Source: Anomaloglossus baeobatrachus
Lineage: Eukaryota; Chordata; Amphibia; Anura; Aromobatidae
DNA length: 64,000 nt
NCBI RefSeq assembly: GCF_048569485.1
Contig: NW_027442219.1
Coordinates: 1 to 64,000, forward strand
Reading direction: 5' to 3'
Shown: positions 20,248 through 31,817 of the stretch, piece after piece
How the letters are laid out: each line of letters starts with the position of its first letter
Numbering within the stretch: the stretch's first letter is position 1
Notes under the pieces: model-generated
Database searches by the model: none
What the model was told of the DNA's origin: nothing
Seen by the model: only the letters and a program-made list of their open reading frames with translations
Program-made: the position numbers and the translations under genes

Positions 20248-21792
20248 ATGGCAAGCAAGCCAGAGAAGGCAGCCAAGAAGGCTCAGGACCCAGGGACCTC
20301 CAGGAAGGCTCATCCAGAGGCTTCTTCGGCCCAAGAGGCCCCTACCTCCGACGCCAGCCAGCCGGAGGGAGCCCGGACGCCGCCTGAAAAGGCTCCAACC
20401 CTGGAGCCTTGGATGCGGCAGACGGTCGCCCTGAAGCTAAAGGCGGTGGATGGTAGGTTGCCGGACATGTCCAGCGACGTGTTCTGCAAGAAGATGATTC
20501 TGGATCAGGGCTTCTCCAGGGCGGAAACCCTGAGTGTCCAGACCTTCATGACTGGCATTTTTCTGGTAACCTTTGCCACGGTGAATGCCTGCAGGAGATA
20601 CTGGGAGGCGATGAACGCAGCGATGCCGGACTCCCCTTTTCATTCTTTTTTAGGATCCTGTCCTATACAGAGGGATGAGAAGAGGATCACGGTCTCCATG
20701 CGGAACCCGCACACCCCAGGAAGAGACATCTCCACGTTCCTGGGACGTCTCTGCACAGTGGTGAGGGAGCCATCCCACATCCTTAACGGCAACGGATTCT
20801 GGACGGGTAAGTGGTCAGTAACCGTTCGACTCTACAGGGAACCAGCATCCGAGGATGGTCTCCAGCACCTGCCCCCGACATTCTCTCTGGGAAACTCCTT
20901 TGGTCTCATCTACTACCCGGACATGCCACACAACTGCAGGAAATGTGGCGGGAAAGGGCATTCGATGAAGACCTGCAAGGAGGACGCCTGCAGGGTTTGC
21001 CGGGTGACAGGACACAGCTCCAAGGACTGCCCAAAGAAGAAGACTTGCAACCTATGTGGACAGGCGGACCACCTTTACAAGGACTGCCCACAGCGGGAGA
21101 AATCCTGGGCAAGGGTTGCCGCGGCGACCCAGTATCGGGTAGTCACAGCTTCGTCGACCAAGGCAGCTACGACCAAGGCCACAGAGGCCAAGGACAAGGC
21201 GGCCAAGAACCCGGCGACCGTGGCTCCAGCCGATGCCCCAGCAGCCACGGAGTCCAGGGAAAAGAAGGGTAAGAAAACTGTTGCCCCCTCCCTGGTCCCC
21301 CCCCCTGTCACCCCTGTCCAAACCCCTCCCCCCCCGGCCAACCCTACTGAGGATTCCACTACCTCCACCTCATTTCCCTACTCCTCAGTTGGTCTCCTCA
21401 CCCCCCCCCCAAAGCCCACTCTCCCTCCCCAGACCATGAGAGCAGAGGGCCTCAGCACTCTTGCACTTTTCACCGAGGAGGATTTTCCAGCTCTTGTCTC
21501 CTCAGGTACAGGCCAAAGGAAAAGGAAGGTGGAAGATAGTCCTGTCGCAGAACCTTCCAAGCTGTTCATTGTGGACCCCAATCCACCCCAGGAAGAGGAG
21601 GATGGCCTCCTCCCAGAACCGGACGTGTTGGAGCAGATGGTGGAGTCCCTTGTGGCCGAAGAAGAAATGGAGGAGTCGGAAGCCACTGAGGCACCATCCC
21701 TGCTCGAGCAGCTAGAAGAAGAGGGTCTGCTGGAGATACCCTTACCAGCAGGTGCCAAAGAGGAAGAACCGCCCGACCGGAGTGGTAACTAA
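20248..21792 (+). CDS. LINE ORF1 protein (zinc-knuckle RNA-binding), copy 1
   Basis: 514 aa. ORF1 proteins of Tx1/L1-type LINEs bind the element RNA and form the RNP. An N-terminal Lys/Ala/Pro-rich stretch (1-55) precedes a globular part of about 55-225. Three CCHC zinc knuckles follow: about 230-243 (CRKCGGKGHSMKTC), 248-261 (CRVCRVTGHSSKDC) and 267-280 (CNLCGQADHLYKDC). The rest is an Ala/Thr/Lys then Pro-rich linker and an acidic tail with many Glu. I chose the ATG at 20248 because it has a strong Kozak context (gccatgg); upstream the frame stays open but only from non-ATG codons. A run of ten C at 21401-21410 encodes prolines. The stop is 35 bp before ORF2, so the two ORFs are separate. 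Confidence 0.9.
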   Translation: MASKPEKAAKKAQDPGTSRKAHPEASSAQEAPTSDASQPEGARTPPEKAPTLEPWMRQTVALKLKAVDGRLPDMSSDVFCKKMILDQGFSRAETLSVQTFMTGIFLVTFATVNACRRYWEAMNAAMPDSPFHSFLGSCPIQRDEKRITVSMRNPHTPGRDISTFLGRLCTVVREPSHILNGNGFWTGKWSVTVRLYREPASEDGLQHLPPTFSLGNSFGLIYYPDMPHNCRKCGGKGHSMKTCKEDACRVCRVTGHSSKDCPKKKTCNLCGQADHLYKDCPQREKSWARVAAATQYRVVTASSTKAATTKATEAKDKAAKNPATVAPADAPAATESREKKGKKTVAPSLVPPPVTPVQTPPPPANPTEDSTTSTSFPYSSVGLLTPPPKPTLPPQTMRAEGLSTLALFTEEDFPALVSSGTGQRKRKVEDSPVAEPSKLFIVDPNPPQEEEDGLLPEPDVLEQMVESLVAEEEMEESEATEAPSLLEQLEEEGLLEIPLPAGAKEEEPPDRSGN

Positions 21793-21827
21793 GGCACACC
21801 GCCTGCTCTAACTTTCTCTTTCCTCCA

Positions 21828-24800
21828 ATGACTGCTAACATTAACATCTTTTCCATTAATGTTAGGAGCATCAGAGACAAGTTCCGACGTCAGACAATTT
21901 TTGCGTTCCTTAACACTCAGTCTAGTGATGTATTTTTCCTGCAGGAATGCTCCCTTCCCTCCTCTAGGTCCTTCAACCATCTGGCCAGGGAGTGGACCCA
22001 TGGCCCATCCTACTGGTCTGGCGGGGGCGACTGTAGGTCCGCGGGGGTCGCCGTGCTGATCAGGGGAAGCGCCTTCACATTGGACTCTGTTCAGGAAATC
22101 GTCTGCGGCAGGTTACTGCTCGTGGATGGCACCTGGGCGGGAGAACCTGTCAGGTTCATCAATGTGTATGCTTCTCCTGTGAAGAGCGATCGACTGGAGC
22201 TCCTCCAAGCCCTGCGCCCTCAGCTCGCTACCGCCAGGACGGTAGTGATGGCCGGGGATTTCAACTGCCCAATTGAGGAGGATGGACGCAGTTCTGGAAC
22301 GGCTGCCAAGTTGGACGTCACATCCAAACTGCTCATTGAGATGGTGACCGAAGCCTCTCTTGTGGACGTTGTTGGCTCCATCGGACACGGATCCGTGAAC
22401 TATTCATGGTGCCGATCCGATGGCTCGCTGCGTTCCAGGATTGACTTTGTGTTTACCTCTCGGGCGGTTGGGCGGAGTGGGCACTCGATGGTCCCCTGCT
22501 TCTTCTCTGACCACAGAGCCATTCACTTTCAAGGTGTGCTGGGCCATGGCTTCCCCATTGGCCCGGGCTCCTGGAAGCTGAACTGCTCTCTGCTGGAAAA
22601 GGGTGAGATTCTGGAGGAGCTTAGAGCTGCCTACTCCACGTGGCGGGCCTACAAGGCGGGCTTCCAGTCTGTTTCTGACTGGTGGGAATACGTTAAACTC
22701 GAGTTCCGTTTCTTCTTTCAGGCAAAGAGTCAACAACAGGCGTGTCTGAAGAGGAGGGACTTCAGGAGACTCCAGCGTGAGCTGCGTTCCCTGCAGGACC
22801 TTCTTCGATGCGGCTGGGACGTGAGAGAGGAGCTGGAGGAGACTAAGAGGAGCCTGAAAAGGCACTTCGAGGAGGAGTCCGAGCGAATTGTCTTCCGTTC
22901 CAAAGTGGAGAACCTGGAGAAGGGTGAGAAATGTAACTCGTTCTTTTTCAGGAAACTCCACGCCGGTCACACGCCCATGAATGAACTACGAGACGAGAGT
23001 GGAAGCATACGACGCGGGAAAGAGAATGTGATGAAGGTCGTCAGCGACTTCTACAGCGAACTCTACGCCCGCAAGACTACTGACCCCGAGGCCGCCGATA
23101 AGTTCCTGTCAGGTATCACTAACCATCTTGACCCTGCAGACGCGGCGGCCATGGACGTTCCTCTGACGGTGGACGAGCTGCTCTCGGCCGCCAAATCCTT
23201 TAGTTCTGGCAGGACACCGGGCAGTGACGGCCTCCCAGCAGAGCTCTATGTAGCGCTGGGAGACCTAATCTGTCCGGACCTGTTAGGGCTGTATGAGGAG
23301 ATGGTGGTGGAGGGCAGAATGCCTCCATCTCTGAGGGAAGGAATGGTCACGATCCTGTACAAGCGTAAAGGAGAGAGGTGCGACCTGAAGAATTGGCGTC
23401 CCATCACCCTTCTGAATGTCGACTACAAGATCCTGGCCAAGACGATGGCAACGAGACTGAAGACGGTTATCGGACGGATCATCCACCCGGATCAGACTTG
23501 CGGCATCCCCGGACGTCGCATCGCAGACAGCCTGGCTCTCATGCGGGACACGGTCGAGTACATCAAAGCCCGCCGGGTGCACGCAGCCCTGATCTCGTTG
23601 GATCAGGAAAAGGCCTTCGACCGTGTTTCCCATGAGTTCCTGGGCAAAGCTCTGCACAGGTTAGGTTTGGGTAACATGTTTTGTTTGTATGTCCAACTAA
23701 TGTATTTTGATATTCACAGCTCGGTGTTGGTAAACGGCTGGAAGACTGACCCCTTCCCGGTCCTCTCAGGGGTCAGACAAGGCTGTCCTCTGTCACCTCT
23801 TCTTTTTGTTTGTGTTATAGAACTCTTTGCAGAGGCTATCCGGCGGAATGGAGAGATCAGAGGGATCACCGCACCAGGACCAGAACGCTTCGAGGTCAAG
23901 TGCTCGCTCTACATGGACGACGTGACCGTCTTCTGCGCGGACCGGCGCTCAGTCGACACCCTCGTCCAGACCTGTGAGACCTTCGGACGGGCTTCGGGAG
24001 CCAAAGTCAACTGCGGGAAGTCGGAAGCCATGCTCTTCGGGGACTGGCAGCCGGCCTCTTCCGCCCCCTTCCCTTTCAGCATCCAGCCGGATTTCATCAA
24101 GGTTCTTGGAGTCTGGTTCGGGAAGGAAGGAGCAGCCCTCAAGTCCTGGGAGGAACGCTTGACCAAGATCACCCAACGGATCGGTCTGTGGAGCCTCAGA
24201 CGCCTCACCTGTGAGGGCAAAGCACTGGTCCTGCGTAACGAGGTACTGCCCGTGCTGCAGTACACGGCCCAGGCCTGGCCCCCCCTTGCCACCGTGTGCA
24301 GGGCCATTACCAGGACGGTGTTTCGTTTTGTCTGGGGATCCAAGATGGACAGAGTAAAGCGGAGCATCATGTACAAGGATCCTCGCAAGGGTGGGAAGGG
24401 CGTACCCGATATCCCCACCCTCCTGCGATCCTCCTTCGTATGTGACTGCGTTCGCCGAACTCTGCGAGTCAAGAGAGGTTCCGCGGGTGGGTCCATGTCT
24501 CGCTTCTTCCTGCTCCCCCTTTGGAGACGGTTAGGCTGGGACAAGTGGGACAGCTCCTTCCCCTACAACTGGACGGCGCCATGGTTCTACGGAGACGTGG
24601 TTCGGTTTGTGAGGGAACACCAACTGGAGGGACTCAAGCCTGATTTGTGGAAGCCAAAGACTATCCACAAACTCATCAGAGCCAAGGACGAAATGGAGAA
24701 CATTCCAGGACTTCATCACGACACACTGGAGACTGTTTGGACAAACGTGTCATCGGCTGGATTGACCAACGGGCACAAGGACTTGTCATGGATGGCGATA

Positions 24801-25217
24801 CAGGGCGGACTGCCCGTCCGGTCATTCATGCACGCCCGGAACCTGTGCAAAACCCGGTACTGCCCAAGGTGCCCCTTCATGGAGGAAACATCGCTGCACG
24901 CCTTTTGGGACTGCCGTTTCGCACAGCGCCTGTTGGTTGCCCTGGAGGATGACCTGAGGAACTCCGTCCCCAGAGGGAGCCTATCGTACCATTCCGTACT
25001 TTATGGACTCTTCCCTGGGACTCACACCGTTGGAGCCATCCAGGAGGCTTGGCGCCTTATGAACTGCTTTAAGGACGCTATTTGGGTCGCCAGGAACCGG
25101 CTCATCTTGAAGAGGGAGAGGATGTCTATCCAGGATTGCCGCAGGCTGATCCACAGCCTGCTCAGAGACTATTCCATCATGGACAGTCCGGACGACAGCG
25201 CCGAGGAGGAGGTTTAG
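21828..25217 (+). CDS. LINE ORF2 protein: APE endonuclease and reverse transcriptase, copy 1
   Basis: 1129 aa. It nicks U2 DNA and copies element RNA into the nick. APE-type endonuclease about 1-235, with N11, E40, D144/N146 (GDFNCP), D206 and the SDH motif at 227-229. Linker and RT N-terminal region about 240-500, rich in charged helices. Reverse transcriptase about 505-770 with D592 (SLDQEKAFDR), SGVRQGCPLSP at 647-657 and YMDD at 695-698. A C-terminal CX2CX8HX4C knuckle lies at 1012-1029. The frame is uninterrupted and all key residues are present. Length fits Tx1-clade ORF2, and APE plus RT without RNase H matches that clade. The sequence specificity for U2 presumably lies in the endonuclease domain. 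Confidence 0.95.
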   Translation: MTANINIFSINVRSIRDKFRRQTIFAFLNTQSSDVFFLQECSLPSSRSFNHLAREWTHGPSYWSGGGDCRSAGVAVLIRGSAFTLDSVQEIVCGRLLLVDGTWAGEPVRFINVYASPVKSDRLELLQALRPQLATARTVVMAGDFNCPIEEDGRSSGTAAKLDVTSKLLIEMVTEASLVDVVGSIGHGSVNYSWCRSDGSLRSRIDFVFTSRAVGRSGHSMVPCFFSDHRAIHFQGVLGHGFPIGPGSWKLNCSLLEKGEILEELRAAYSTWRAYKAGFQSVSDWWEYVKLEFRFFFQAKSQQQACLKRRDFRRLQRELRSLQDLLRCGWDVREELEETKRSLKRHFEEESERIVFRSKVENLEKGEKCNSFFFRKLHAGHTPMNELRDESGSIRRGKENVMKVVSDFYSELYARKTTDPEAADKFLSGITNHLDPADAAAMDVPLTVDELLSAAKSFSSGRTPGSDGLPAELYVALGDLICPDLLGLYEEMVVEGRMPPSLREGMVTILYKRKGERCDLKNWRPITLLNVDYKILAKTMATRLKTVIGRIIHPDQTCGIPGRRIADSLALMRDTVEYIKARRVHAALISLDQEKAFDRVSHEFLGKALHRLGLGNMFCLYVQLMYFDIHSSVLVNGWKTDPFPVLSGVRQGCPLSPLLFVCVIELFAEAIRRNGEIRGITAPGPERFEVKCSLYMDDVTVFCADRRSVDTLVQTCETFGRASGAKVNCGKSEAMLFGDWQPASSAPFPFSIQPDFIKVLGVWFGKEGAALKSWEERLTKITQRIGLWSLRRLTCEGKALVLRNEVLPVLQYTAQAWPPLATVCRAITRTVFRFVWGSKMDRVKRSIMYKDPRKGGKGVPDIPTLLRSSFVCDCVRRTLRVKRGSAGGSMSRFFLLPLWRRLGWDKWDSSFPYNWTAPWFYGDVVRFVREHQLEGLKPDLWKPKTIHKLIRAKDEMENIPGLHHDTLETVWTNVSSAGLTNGHKDLSWMAIQGGLPVRSFMHARNLCKTRYCPRCPFMEETSLHAFWDCRFAQRLLVALEDDLRNSVPRGSLSYHSVLYGLFPGTHTVGAIQEAWRLMNCFKDAIWVARNRLILKRERMSIQDCRRLIHSLLRDYSIMDSPDDSAEEEV

Positions 25218-25542
25218 ACCTCTTCCATGCCCCCTCCCTCCTTTTCCCGTTATGTGCGTCTTTCAATAAAGCTTCGGGCCTGTGATTTCCCCACCCTATC
25301 CCCCTTTTCCCCTACCCCCATCCCCCAATCGCCGGTTCGTCGTTATTTATTGTCTAACTTTTTCTTTCAGCTTGAGTGTTATGGATAAGCATAGGAGCGT
25401 GATGTATAGTTTAGTGCGTCGTACTCTATGGCTATGTAAGAAGGATTGTATATTTCTGTGTGTACGGGGCTGCGGCACTGTACACGGTTTGTTACCTTTT
25501 TGTGAGTAGTGCATGATAATAAAGATGCTGTTAAATCAAAAA
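25218..25542 (+). other. 3' UTR of Keno-like copy 1
   Basis: 325 bp, C/T-rich at first. AATAAA occurs at 25265-25270 and 25518-25523; the second is about 20 bp from the element end. It ends ttaaatcaaa plus two further A, with no long poly-A tail. The last ten bases, ttaaatcaaa, are shared with the unrelated 803-bp insertion at 49213-50015. Confidence 0.8.
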
Positions 25543-25557
25543 ATCTGTTCTTATCAG
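25543..25557 (+). repeat. 15-bp target site duplication, Keno-like copy 1, right
   Basis: atctgttcttatcag, second copy; U2 continues directly with tttaatatctg. Confidence 0.96.
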
Positions 25558-25693
25558 TTTAATATCTGATACGTCCCCTATCTGGGGACCATATATTAAA
25601 TGGATTTTTAGAACAGGGAGATGGAAAAAGAGCTTGCTCTGTCCACTCCACGCATTGACCTGGTATTGCAGTACCTCCAGGAACGGTGCACCC
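25543..25693 (+). pseudogene. RNU2: U2 snRNA copy 8, 3' part (nt 38-188)
   Basis: U2 from nt 38 to the end, followed by an intact 3' box. It is cut off from its promoter by 5.5 kb of LINE. Confidence 0.97.
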
Positions 25694-27083
25694 CTTCTTA
25701 ACCCAGTTTCCAAAAGCAGAACTCAATTCACCTGATTCATATTAGCCCGATTTAATGAATTGGAAGAAAGCATACGTCTTCATATGCACCTCAATTTGGC
25801 CCATTCACTTTTCACACTTCCTCCTTTTGTTTTTTATCTTTCACACTTTTGACTTTCTTTATTCATCCAAATAGCAAACTCATCACCACTCAACCTGACC
25901 AACTCGGCTATGTCCCCGTGCTGCAGTTCTCTGTCTTATCTAGATCATTTGCAATTGAATGGAATAGATCCCTTTTGGACAAAGTGGATTCACCTGCTGC
26001 TGCAGTGACCACAGGTGTGATAACATCTAGAATTGGCATCTGGTGCGATCTCTCCGCTTCCACTCCAAAGAAAGTTACCTGTTTATTCCTATCATGCATT
26101 GGTTTTTGGGGTTTTCTTTGAGTAATGATGATCTCTTTAGTAGTCTGTTGGCGCCCTCTCCTGGAGGAATAGTTTGCTTGCTCTTGGACATTCTAAAAGA
26201 GAGGTCATGATAGACATTGAGCTTCTGAGCTCAATTGGGGACAGTCATGGGTGATGAATGTTTGCAACCTACTGCGAAGCCTCATACCGCAATATAAGGA
26301 ACGTCAAATACTAAGAAAGGGCGGCCTATGAAAGAATTACTACTTTCAATAAGTACACTTAAACGGCTAATTGGGAATAGAAAAACTGTAAAAAGCCCTC
26401 TGAGAAAGCCCCCCTCTAACCTTTGATAGTAAGCTTTTCTGTAGTCTGCCTGTTGATGTATTTTCCGTTTGAACTGTGCACAACATGAAGAGACGGAACA
26501 CTGGCGGCTTGTCACAATGCCCCCCGATGACATCACAATAGCGCTGCTGCCTAGAAAACAAGCTGCGCAGAAGAAGTTGTTCTTTGGGTGGGAGGGTGGG
26601 CTAGTGGAAGGAGGGGGCAATCTCTTTTTTTCCCGGGTGGTAGGGGGATGACAGGAGAAGGGAAGCGGGTGGTGAGAAAGGTACAGAGGGCAGGGTTTGG
26701 GGGCTGGGAAGGAAAGGGAAAAGATTAGGGTTTGGGGATGATGAAAGGGCTTTCTACGGGTAAGGATGGCAAAGGGTGGCAGTGACGGAAAGTCAGGCAA
26801 CCTGTCCTGTCCGTCTTTTTGTATCGTGAATTGGAAAGACTGCAAGGGGGAGGGGAGTTGCTTGCGCCCTAAAGGAGGAGTTATTCAGATTCATTGCAGT
26901 GGGCGGCGGCTGCAAAACGCACCATTCTTCTTGTTTTGGCTCTGCAAAGCAGCCTTTTCAAGGGTTGGCTTGGGTGACAAAATGTCTTGTGTAGGCGTGG
27001 GTTTGTCTCCCTCTCGCTCTCTCTCCCTAAGATGTGTCCGGCATAGGCCAGGGTGCCACTCGAGGCCCAAACCAATTCTGGTT

Positions 27084-27271
27084 ATCGCTTCTCGGCCTTT
27101 TGGCTAAGATCAAGTGTAGTATCTGTTCTTATCAGTTTAATATCTGATACGTCCCCTATCTGGGGACCATATATTAAATGGATTTTTAGAACAGGGAGAT
27201 GGAAAAAGAGCTTGCTCTGTCCACTCCACGCATTGACCTGGTATTGCAGTACCTCCAGGAACGGTGCACCC
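27084..27271 (+). ncRNA. RNU2: U2 snRNA, copy 9
   Basis: First intact gene after LINE copy 1. Confidence 0.97.
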
Positions 27272-28661
27272 CTTCTTAACCCAGTTTCCAAAAGCAGAAC
27301 TCAATTCACCTGATTCATATTAGCCCGATTTAATGAATTGGAAGAAAGCATACGTCTTCATATGCACCTCAATTTGGCCCATTCACTTTTCACACTTCCT
27401 CCTTTTGTTTTTTATCTTTCACACTTTTGACTTTCTTTATTCATCCAAATAGCAAACTCATCACCACTCAACCTGACCAACTCGGCTATGTCCCCGTGCT
27501 GCAGTTCTCTGTCTTATCTAGATCATTTGCAATTGAATGGAATAGATCCCTTTTGGACAAAGTGGATTCACCTGCTGCTGCAGTGACCACAGGTGTGATA
27601 ACATCTAGAATTGGCATCTGGTGCGATCTCTCCGCTTCCACTCCAAAGAAAGTTACCTGTTTATTCCTATCATGCATTGGTTTTTGGGGTTTTCTTTGAG
27701 TAATGATGATCTCTTTAGTAGTCTGTTGGCGCCCTCTCCTGGAGGAATAGTTTGCTTGCTCTTGGACATTCTAAAAGAGAGGTCATGATAGACATTGAGC
27801 TTCTGAGCTCAATTGGGGACAGTCATGGGTGATGAATGTTTGCAACCTACTGCGAAGCCTCATACCGCAATATAAGGAACGTCAAATACTAAGAAAGGGC
27901 GGCCTATGAAAGAATTACTACTTTCAATAAGTACACTTAAACGGCTAATTGGGAATAGAAAAACTGTAAAAAGCCCTCTGAGAAAGCCCCCCTCTAACCT
28001 TTGATAGTAAGCTTTTCTGTAGTCTGCCTGTTGATGTATTTTCCGTTTGAACTGTGCACAACATGAAGAGACGGAACACTGGCGGCTTGTCACAATGCCC
28101 CCCGATGACATCACAATAGCGCTGCTGCCTAGAAAACAAGCTGCGCAGAAGAAGTTGTTCTTTGGGTGGGAGGGTGGGCTAGTGGAAGGAGGGGGCAATC
28201 TCTTTTTTTCCCGGGTGGTAGGGGGATGACAGGAGAAGGGAAGCGGGTGGTGAGAAAGGTACAGAGGGCAGGGTTTGGGGGCTGGGAAGGAAAGGGAAAA
28301 GATTAGGGTTTGGGGATGATGAAAGGGCTTTCTACGGGTAAGGATGGCAAAGGGTGGCAGTGACGGAAAGTCAGGCAACCTGTCCTGTCCGTCTTTTTGT
28401 ATCGTGAATTGGAAAGACTGCAAGGGGGAGGGGAGTTGCTTGCGCCCTAAAGGAGGAGTTATTCAGATTCATTGCAGTGGGCGGCGGCTGCAAAACGCAC
28501 CATTCTTCTTGTTTTGGCTCTGCAAAGCAGCCTTTTCAAGGGTTGGCTTGGGTGACAAAATGTCTTGTGTAGGCGTGGGTTTGTCTCCCTCTCGCTCTCT
28601 CTCCCTAAGATGTGTCCGGCATAGGCCAGGGTGCCACTCGAGGCCCAAACCAATTCTGGTT

Positions 28662-28849
28662 ATCGCTTCTCGGCCTTTTGGCTAAGATCAAGTGTAGTAT
28701 CTGTTCTTATCAGTTTAATATCTGATACGTCCCCTATCTGGGGACCATATATTAAATGGATTTTTAGAACAGGGAGATGGAAAAAGAGCTTGCTCTGTCC
28801 ACTCCACGCATTGACCTGGTATTGCAGTACCTCCAGGAACGGTGCACCC
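28662..28849 (+). ncRNA. RNU2: U2 snRNA, copy 10
   Basis: Intact, 1578 bp after copy 9. Confidence 0.97.
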
Positions 28850-30239
28850 CTTCTTAACCCAGTTTCCAAAAGCAGAACTCAATTCACCTGATTCATATTA
28901 GCCCGATTTAATGAATTGGAAGAAAGCATACGTCTTCATATGCACCTCAATTTGGCCCATTCACTTTTCACACTTCCTCCTTTTGTTTTTTATCTTTCAC
29001 ACTTTTGACTTTCTTTATTCATCCAAATAGCAAACTCATCACCACTCAACCTGACCAACTCGGCTATGTCCCCGTGCTGCAGTTCTCTGTCTTATCTAGA
29101 TCATTTGCAATTGAATGGAATAGATCCCTTTTGGACAAAGTGGATTCACCTGCTGCTGCAGTGACCACAGGTGTGATAACATCTAGAATTGGCATCTGGT
29201 GCGATCTCTCCGCTTCCACTCCAAAGAAAGTTACCTGTTTATTCCTATCATGCATTGGTTTTTGGGGTTTTCTTTGAGTAATGATGATCTCTTTAGTAGT
29301 CTGTTGGCGCCCTCTCCTGGAGGAATAGTTTGCTTGCTCTTGGACATTCTAAAAGAGAGGTCATGATAGACATTGAGCTTCTGAGCTCAATTGGGGACAG
29401 TCATGGGTGATGAATGTTTGCAACCTACTGCGAAGCCTCATACCGCAATATAAGGAACGTCAAATACTAAGAAAGGGCGGCCTATGAAAGAATTACTACT
29501 TTCAATAAGTACACTTAAACGGCTAATTGGGAATAGAAAAACTGTAAAAAGCCCTCTGAGAAAGCCCCCCTCTAACCTTTGATAGTAAGCTTTTCTGTAG
29601 TCTGCCTGTTGATGTATTTTCCGTTTGAACTGTGCACAACATGAAGAGACGGAACACTGGCGGCTTGTCACAATGCCCCCCGATGACATCACAATAGCGC
29701 TGCTGCCTAGAAAACAAGCTGCGCAGAAGAAGTTGTTCTTTGGGTGGGAGGGTGGGCTAGTGGAAGGAGGGGGCAATCTCTTTTTTTCCCGGGTGGTAGG
29801 GGGATGACAGGAGAAGGGAAGCGGGTGGTGAGAAAGGTACAGAGGGCAGGGTTTGGGGGCTGGGAAGGAAAGGGAAAAGATTAGGGTTTGGGGATGATGA
29901 AAGGGCTTTCTACGGGTAAGGATGGCAAAGGGTGGCAGTGACGGAAAGTCAGGCAACCTGTCCTGTCCGTCTTTTTGTATCGTGAATTGGAAAGACTGCA
30001 AGGGGGAGGGGAGTTGCTTGCGCCCTAAAGGAGGAGTTATTCAGATTCATTGCAGTGGGCGGCGGCTGCAAAACGCACCATTCTTCTTGTTTTGGCTCTG
30101 CAAAGCAGCCTTTTCAAGGGTTGGCTTGGGTGACAAAATGTCTTGTGTAGGCGTGGGTTTGTCTCCCTCTCGCTCTCTCTCCCTAAGATGTGTCCGGCAT
30201 AGGCCAGGGTGCCACTCGAGGCCCAAACCAATTCTGGTT

Positions 30240-30427
30240 ATCGCTTCTCGGCCTTTTGGCTAAGATCAAGTGTAGTATCTGTTCTTATCAGTTTAATATC
30301 TGATACGTCCCCTATCTGGGGACCATATATTAAATGGATTTTTAGAACAGGGAGATGGAAAAAGAGCTTGCTCTGTCCACTCCACGCATTGACCTGGTAT
30401 TGCAGTACCTCCAGGAACGGTGCACCC
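30240..30427 (+). ncRNA. RNU2: U2 snRNA, copy 11
   Basis: Intact. The spacer after it has the variant T at 31491. Confidence 0.97.
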
Positions 30428-31817
30428 CTTCTTAACCCAGTTTCCAAAAGCAGAACTCAATTCACCTGATTCATATTAGCCCGATTTAATGAATTGGAAG
30501 AAAGCATACGTCTTCATATGCACCTCAATTTGGCCCATTCACTTTTCACACTTCCTCCTTTTGTTTTTTATCTTTCACACTTTTGACTTTCTTTATTCAT
30601 CCAAATAGCAAACTCATCACCACTCAACCTGACCAACTCGGCTATGTCCCCGTGCTGCAGTTCTCTGTCTTATCTAGATCATTTGCAATTGAATGGAATA
30701 GATCCCTTTTGGACAAAGTGGATTCACCTGCTGCTGCAGTGACCACAGGTGTGATAACATCTAGAATTGGCATCTGGTGCGATCTCTCCGCTTCCACTCC
30801 AAAGAAAGTTACCTGTTTATTCCTATCATGCATTGGTTTTTGGGGTTTTCTTTGAGTAATGATGATCTCTTTAGTAGTCTGTTGGCGCCCTCTCCTGGAG
30901 GAATAGTTTGCTTGCTCTTGGACATTCTAAAAGAGAGGTCATGATAGACATTGAGCTTCTGAGCTCAATTGGGGACAGTCATGGGTGATGAATGTTTGCA
31001 ACCTACTGCGAAGCCTCATACCGCAATATAAGGAACGTCAAATACTAAGAAAGGGCGGCCTATGAAAGAATTACTACTTTCAATAAGTACACTTAAACGG
31101 CTAATTGGGAATAGAAAAACTGTAAAAAGCCCTCTGAGAAAGCCCCCCTCTAACCTTTGATAGTAAGCTTTTCTGTAGTCTGCCTGTTGATGTATTTTCC
31201 GTTTGAACTGTGCACAACATGAAGAGACGGAACACTGGCGGCTTGTCACAATGCCCCCCGATGACATCACAATAGCGCTGCTGCCTAGAAAACAAGCTGC
31301 GCAGAAGAAGTTGTTCTTTGGGTGGGAGGGTGGGCTAGTGGAAGGAGGGGGCAATCTCTTTTTTTCCCGGGTGGTAGGGGGATGACAGGAGAAGGGAAGC
31401 GGGTGGTGAGAAAGGTACAGAGGGCAGGGTTTGGGGGCTGGGAAGGAAAGGGAAAAGATTAGGGTTTGGGGATGATGAAAGGGCTTTCTATGGGTAAGGA
31501 TGGCAAAGGGTGGCAGTGACGGAAAGTCAGGCAACCTGTCCTGTCCGTCTTTTTGTATCGTGAATTGGAAAGACTGCAAGGGGGAGGGGAGTTGCTTGCG
31601 CCCTAAAGGAGGAGTTATTCAGATTCATTGCAGTGGGCGGCGGCTGCAAAACGCACCATTCTTCTTGTTTTGGCTCTGCAAAGCAGCCTTTTCAAGGGTT
31701 GGCTTGGGTGACAAAATGTCTTGTGTAGGCGTGGGTTTGTCTCCCTCTCGCTCTCTCTCCCTAAGATGTGTCCGGCATAGGCCAGGGTGCCACTCGAGGC
31801 CCAAACCAATTCTGGTT

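Larger units (their letters stand above)
20011..25542 (+). mobile_element. Keno-like U2-specific LINE (Tx1 clade), copy 1, full length
   Basis: A 5532-bp non-LTR retrotransposon in sense orientation inside U2. Parts: 5' UTR (20011-20247), ORF1 with three CCHC knuckles, ORF2 with an APE-type endonuclease and reverse transcriptase, and a 3' UTR ending ttaaatcaaaaa. Keno is the known Tx1-clade family that inserts into U2 snRNA genes. The target, the two-ORF layout and the APE domain all fit, but the family name is from memory without a database match. Both ORFs are open, so the copy may be active. The same element recurs at 56343-61873. Confidence 0.93.

Noticed and set aside
22404-22970. 188-codon - strand frame inside LINE ORF2 (also at 58737)
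   Set aside because: Shadow of the RT-linker coding region in both copies.
25218-25542. Long poly-A tail at the LINE 3' end
   Set aside because: The end is only ttaaatcaaa with zero to two more A; there is no true poly-A tail.
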